NCBI RefSeq assembly: GCF_029168945.1
Contig: NC_083602.1
Coordinates: 50,157,442 to 50,221,441, forward strand
DNA length: 64,000 nt
Reading direction: 5' to 3'
Source: Cannabis sativa
Lineage: Eukaryota; Streptophyta; Magnoliopsida; Rosales; Cannabaceae
Below the pieces are notes generated by a model, which worked only from the letters and a program-made list of their open reading frames with translations, was not told the DNA's origin and made no database searches. The first letter of the stretch is position 1. Each line of letters begins with the position of its first letter. This document shows, in pieces, positions 59,675 through 64,000 of the stretch. The position numbers and the translations under genes were made by a program.

Positions 59675-59900
59675 GTACAAAAGCTGGCCAACACATACTA
59701 AGGTTAGCCAACACTTGCTAAGGTTGGCAGACACTTGATGTGCAGCCCCCAGGCTGGCAAGCACTTGATGTGCAACCTACACGCCGGGCAGCACTCGATG
59801 TCCGGCCACCGACACGATAGGCACATGGCCGACTAGACCATAGCAAGCACATGACCAACCAGACCCTAGTAAGCACATGGCTGGCCAGACCCTGTAGGCA
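59675..59900. repeat. Degenerate GC-rich tandem repeat in the LTR
   Basis: Units such as GCCAACACTTGCTAAGGTTG, GGCAAGCACTTGATGTGCA and AAGCACATGGCTGGCCAGAC recur every 22-35 bp with drift. The repeat makes this LTR longer than its relatives and produces spurious proline/cysteine-rich frames on the other strand. Confidence 0.65.
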
Positions 59901-60261
59901 AATGGCCGCCGTACTCTCCGTGCGCTTGATCGTCGTACCCACTCGCACTGTGCAAGCCTTTGGTGCACAACCTTCATCTGTGGATAGCAAGTTAAGCTGT
60001 GATTTGGATTTCAACAACCCACAAAATAGGGGAGAAATATTAGCTATTCCCCTATTCTTAAGGGATAATTACTTTATTTACTATTTATTATTTTATTATG
60101 TAAATAATACTTTATAGTTCCTATTTTTTTTTAAGGATATTAGGTTATTATCTTGATGCAAGCTCTTCTATATAAAGAACATTAGCCTAACCCTAATTCT
60201 CTAAGTCTAAGAAGTCTCTAGGCTCACTAAAGCTCTTAAGCTCTACGCCTGAAACTCATAT

Positions 60262-60265
<4 letters not shown>

Positions 60266-60301
<36 letters not shown>
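60266..60301. repeat. (CT)n microsatellite, 36 bp
   Basis: A CT run lies in the transcribed leader part of the LTR, downstream of its TATA box. Confidence 0.95.
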
Positions 60302-60303
<2 letters not shown>

Positions 60304-60627
60304 GCTTATTCTCTCTATCACATGAGATTTGCTAACTCCATTCTCATATTATAATCTTAAGAGAGCTACTTTAGGTTCCACAACACTTATGATCTGTGTA
60401 GTATTATCTCTGGTATCAATACAACCAAAAGAGGAGTAAGTCATTACCCACTAACTAAGGGGGCCGAACCTCTATAAATCTCATGTCTTATTTATTTTTA
60501 TGTTCTTATTGTGTAACCGTGAAAACATTAGTAATAAATACGACTACGTCGTCAGTTGGCCAAATTCGAAGTCAACAGTTTAGTGTTTTCATTGAGAGCG
60601 AGTTGTTAATTTATCTGATAAAACACC

Positions 60628-61206
60628 ATGGTTAACATAAAGAGAACTCTGACTACAACTTTTGCCTCATCGGGTCTTCCTCAAGACCTTGTGGTGGCTG
60701 ATCCTGATGTCCGTGTTCCAGCCACAACTGGGATCTCCACGAACTCAACGGATGTGGCCAACCCTACCATCTTGGTAGGCATCACAAACCTGGCCACCAC
60801 GATTGGTCAGGTGGACACTACCAATCCGATTGGCCTTAATGACCAACCTTTGCCACTGAGGGAAGACCCTCCACTGGCGTTGAACCCACCAAATGTAGCC
60901 AATCCTACCATCTTGACAGGCACCACAAATCTAACCACCACGACTAGTCAGGTGGACACTATCAACTCAGTTGATCTTAATGACCAACCTCTACTGCCGA
61001 GGGAGGACCCTCCATTGGTGCCTCGTACTGAAGGAATGACCAACGTGGAGCAACCCCCGAGCACTATGACTGGATCTAGTCCCCGGTATTATGCTAGTGA
61101 GACAGAGCGAGGAATTGGCAAGCCAGCAATTGGCGAGCCCCACGTAGACTTGGGAGAAGATCTCGAGCTAGCTATACTTAAAGAGGCCGTCTGTCAAGTC
61201 GGCTAA
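60628..61206 (+). pseudogene. Gag N-terminal part of a Tat-like gypsy, with internal duplication
   Basis: A 192-codon frame starts MVNIKRTLTTTFASSG 50 bp after the LTR, the place of gag. Its most striking feature is a duplicated 41-residue block (residues 43-83 and 90-130, period 47 residues), both copies starting VANPTIL and ending REDPPL. The frame ends at TAA 61,204-61,206. Degenerate coding text continues beyond, so this is the start of a broken gag. No capsid motif is visible within this part. Confidence 0.6.
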
Positions 61207-62540
61207 ATTGAAGAACCACACGTTGTTGGCTGCGATGTATTCGCACCACAGAGACGTAAATTTTTGAGATGGATGATGACCAAGAGTACATCCTCCTATC
61301 TCACCAGGCAGAGTTGGACCACCGTAATAAAGAAGCTGGCAACTTTATAAGATAATTTAATTAGAGAACTGCTGGAAGAGGTCAGGATCTCATTAGAGAT
61401 CCTCTCTAAGGGAGATTAATCGACAGATCAAGGATGGTCTACAAACAAACAGTCCAACCAGGTTCTTTAGAACCAAGAAAAGCCTTCCTCAGCCCGAAGG
61501 AGGAAAAGTCTTGCCACGAAGATTTGGTGGCGAGAACAATGTACGGTAACTGCACACTGCACGGGGGCTAGGGATTACTGGCACAATAATACCCATGTTT
61601 GGCCAACCTATGGCCGACCAACAGGGTGAAAACCTGTCTGGACGATCCGAGAGTGAGTAATGCAAAGCCTATTCTTTAACTGGCTAAGCCTCAGAATGGG
61701 TAGAAACACCTAAGACAACAACAACTTGAGAAGTTAGACCAATCACTTCAGATACTTGGATCCACCTAACTCTAACAATTTGTGTGATCTACCCCCTGTC
61801 AACGCACAAGCTGCACCAGCCAGTCAAGGAAGAATGGGCGGCCAGGCCCTACCGAGCATAGGGCTGGCCGGCCAAAGCCAGCTGCCAGGCATAGGGTGGC
61901 TGGCCTTAAGCATACCTTCTCCCAGGGTATGGTCGGCATACCTTCTCCCGCCCCTTAAAATCCTGGGTTTTTCAATGCAGGTGCCGCATCTTGCTTTGGG
62001 TGTGCTGCGGCCCGCCTTGAGGTTTCTGGACAGTTTGAGTTTTGAATCTTATTTCATGCATAACTTTTTGATCCAGACTCCAATTTGGGTATTCCATATA
62101 TCGTTGGAAAGCTCGTTCCAAGCTCTATATATTTATTGTATTTTGAATGCAAATTATATAATTATGTTGAAGTGGATTTAGGGATTAACCCTATTTGTGA
62201 ATCCTAGAAATTGTGACTAGGATTACCGGCACTTGATTAGAAGCACCAGGGGATTTAGAATCCCCACATACTCGGGACATCATGTAAGACAGTGGTTAGC
62301 ACATAGAGTTAATCACAGTGGCGCTAATGTTTAATATCATAGTTATGATTAAATGAGAACCGGGATTAGGGTTCTTACCCTAAAGTGAGAGGTTATATGG
62401 CCTAGGATTATTACCGTAGTGATTAATGATTTTAGATATTATCCCATGATATATATATTGAGTAAAGAATTATGAATTTAAGGTATAATTAGGTTAAACT
62501 CGGTAATTAGAACCGAGATAAACTGTTCTAAGGCCTTAAT
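61207..62540 (+). other. Degenerate retrotransposon sequence
   Basis: Positions 61,207-61,950 look like decayed gag interior followed by GC-rich text with repeated GGCTGGCC motifs. From about 61,970 the sequence has the look of a gypsy LTR R-U5 region (TCGTTGGAAAGCTCGTTCC at about 62,101, CATAACTTTTTGATCC at about 62,058). A 141-codon frame at 61,756-62,181 crosses this change in character and is not credible as a gene. Confidence 0.45.
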
Positions 62541-62546
62541 GTAATT

Positions 62547-62638
62547 AGACGTGTGAGCGTAACACGTGGGTCTATGCCACATAGACATAAATAGGCGTGT
62601 GAGCGTAACACGCAGGTCTATGTCAAATAGACAATAAG
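62547..62638. repeat. 46-bp tandem repeat, two copies
   Basis: Units 62,547-62,592 and 62,593-62,638 share CGTGTGAGCGTAACACG and GGTCTATG...CATAGAC-type inverted text, with about six differences. Confidence 0.85.
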
Positions 62639-62658
62639 TGTAATGGCATTAATATATG

Positions 62659-63156
62659 TGTAAAGACCGCTTAGTTTAATTTAGAAATTAGTAGATATTT
62701 AAGGTTTGATTATGAAAATTATTTATAGATATTTAAATAATTATTTATGTTGTTATATTTAATTTCTGAATGCATTTTTCTATGTCATATAGTGAGATTT
62801 CATAATTTTACATTTTCGGTGCCCGACAACATGGAACGCAGTGTATGGCTCAGTAGAATCACAATCTAATATTTTAGCATAGTGGGACAGTTTATTTAGA
62901 CTTTGGGAATGTCGGGATTGGTCGGGAATTTAGAGTTTCCCAAAAATACCCTCAAGTGCTTTTTAACCCTTTTAGTGTGGGAGGGGCAAAATAATCTTTT
63001 TGCCCATTTATGTTTTGTCCTTTAGTGGACTTTATTTTAAGTCAATAATCAGATTTTTGTGTTATTATGGGGCTGAGTATACCAAGTAATCAAGGCAATT
63101 ACTTCATTTATTCAAAAATTAGAAAATTAGAAAATTAAGAAGTTCTTTCTCTCAAG

Positions 63157-63245
<89 letters not shown>

Positions 63246-64000
63246 GGTTTTGATTGGGGCTGCTAGGGCTGGGAATTTTCTTTGCAATTCAAGTATTTTC
63301 AGCAATTCTTAGAGTAATTCAGGTGGAGGTAACCTTTGTTCAAGCTTTTCTTTGTTTTCTTGAAGTTTAAGAAAAAAATGAATTATTGCATGCTTGAGAA
63401 TTTGTGGCTGTGGCTGTTATTTTGGTTTGTTAGTGATTTCTAAAGCTTATTTATGTTTTAATATGTTGATTCAAGCAAGATTTTGTTGTGATTTGTTGAT
63501 TTTAACTTAGTATGGAGTTTTGAACCCAAAACTTTGGTTTTCAAGGTAAAATGATGAATTTTGTTGCTGTAGTTGTTGTTATAGTTTAATTGTGTTTTAT
63601 GGAGTTAAATTATGTTGGAATAGGTTGATTTGTGCATGAAGTAGTGGCTGTTCGAGGGGTTAGTCAAGTTTTGAGTTTTTGAACTCAATCTTGAACCTTT
63701 AATGGTGAAATGCATTTCTGTGTATGAAGCTTGGTTTTATTACTTGGGTTATGTTATTTGGGGTATTTAGAGCAGGTCTGGAAGGTTGCATGAAGTTTGC
63801 GGTTGTTTTGATTGAGAAATAATTTTTAAGATTTCCTGCACTGAACCGGAATTCCGCTTCAGTATGGCCTGTAGGAACCAGAATTCCGATTGGTGTTCTG
63901 GGTTCCTCCCAGAACCAGAATTCCGGTTGTAGAACCAGTCTGCCGGTTGGGGAAAAATTGGGAACCCTAGTTCTTCCTATTTTTGTGTTGTTTAGGGTAT
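62659..64000 (+). mobile_element. Gypsy LTR, cut by the window end
   Basis: It starts TGTAAAGACCGC like the LTRs at 42,342 and 49,107, with the same order of landmarks (ATGGAACGCAGTGTATGGCT, GGGAGGGGCAAAATAATC, a CT microsatellite, and a leader with GGTAACC). Its far part (GTCTGCCGGTTGGGG, GGAACCCTAGTTCTTCC) is closest to the solo LTR at 75-2,162. Whether it is a solo LTR or the 5' LTR of an element cannot be seen. Confidence 0.8.
63159..63242. repeat. (CT)n microsatellite, 84 bp
   Basis: An uninterrupted CT run sits at the same place in this LTR as the 97-bp run at 49,581 in the chromovirus 3' LTR. Confidence 0.97.

Larger units (their letters stand above)
59415..60577 (+). mobile_element. 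5' LTR of a truncated Tat-like gypsy element
   Basis: The LTR starts TGTTATCTTAAATTTTG, followed by TTGACGTGGCATG, and ends CGAAGTCAACA. It shares its start and terminal GTCAACA with the LTRs at 21,824 and 25,365. A TATA box (CTATATAAAG) lies near 60,169, followed by a (CT)n leader and GGGGCCGAACCTCTATAAATCT-like U5 text. Directly after it comes the leader GTTTAGTGTTTTCATTGAGA and then gag. No matching 3' LTR is present in the window. The family also varies in length: 1,163 bp here against about 650-680 bp for the others. Confidence 0.75.

Noticed and set aside
61756..62181. A 141-codon gene
   Set aside because: The frame crosses from decayed gag-like DNA into LTR-like DNA and changes composition midway.

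Overview
The window is nuclear DNA of a dicot plant: AT-rich, with spliced genes and many nested retrotransposons. Some repeat families resemble those of Rosales genomes, but I cannot fix the species. The one complete, clearly functional host gene is a plastid ferredoxin-sulfite reductase with eight exons (55,056-58,473, + strand). It sits in a roughly 4 kb island without obvious transposons. Nearly everything else is transposable-element sequence or gene relics.

Left part (1-16 kb). A solo Ty3/gypsy LTR lies at 75-2,162. It is followed by a possible small plastid-targeted gene on the minus strand (2,555-3,240). A very young, coding-intact Ty1/Copia element sits just upstream of that gene (3,354-8,593). 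Then comes an AT-rich cluster of non-autonomous Helitron-like DNA (about 9.49-15.26 kb) with a MITE and a tandem array.

Middle (16-42 kb). Two nested MITEs (16.2-16.95 kb) are followed by a foldback element split by a 1.9 kb solo LTR (18,113-20,004). Next is a gypsy solo LTR (20,636-26,065) invaded twice. One invader is a solo LTR. The other is a palindromic element whose two LTRs face each other in opposite orientation, with U5 ends outward. A scrambled Tat-lineage gypsy (about 27.06-42.22 kb) carries a short internal inversion of its protease-to-RT segment. It was then interrupted by a 10.2 kb degenerate Copia-derived element (27,751-37,958), whose LTR family is the same as the solo LTR at 18 kb.

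Right part (42-64 kb). A complete but coding-dead chromovirus-type gypsy (42,342-51,167) is inserted in Helitron-related sequence. MITE, direct-repeat and SINE-like sequences follow, then the sulfite reductase gene. After it come an LTR and partial gag of another Tat-like element (59,415-61,206) and the start of a further LTR related to the one at position 75 (62,659 to the window end).

The strongest signals beyond ordinary annotation are the palindromic element with a perfect 5-bp target duplication, the inversion inside the Tat element, minisatellites at the same position in several related LTRs, and repeated CWG-versus-CG length differences between two sister LTRs that may be an assembly artefact. 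I found no convincing new protein-coding system. All family assignments come from reading motifs, not from searches.
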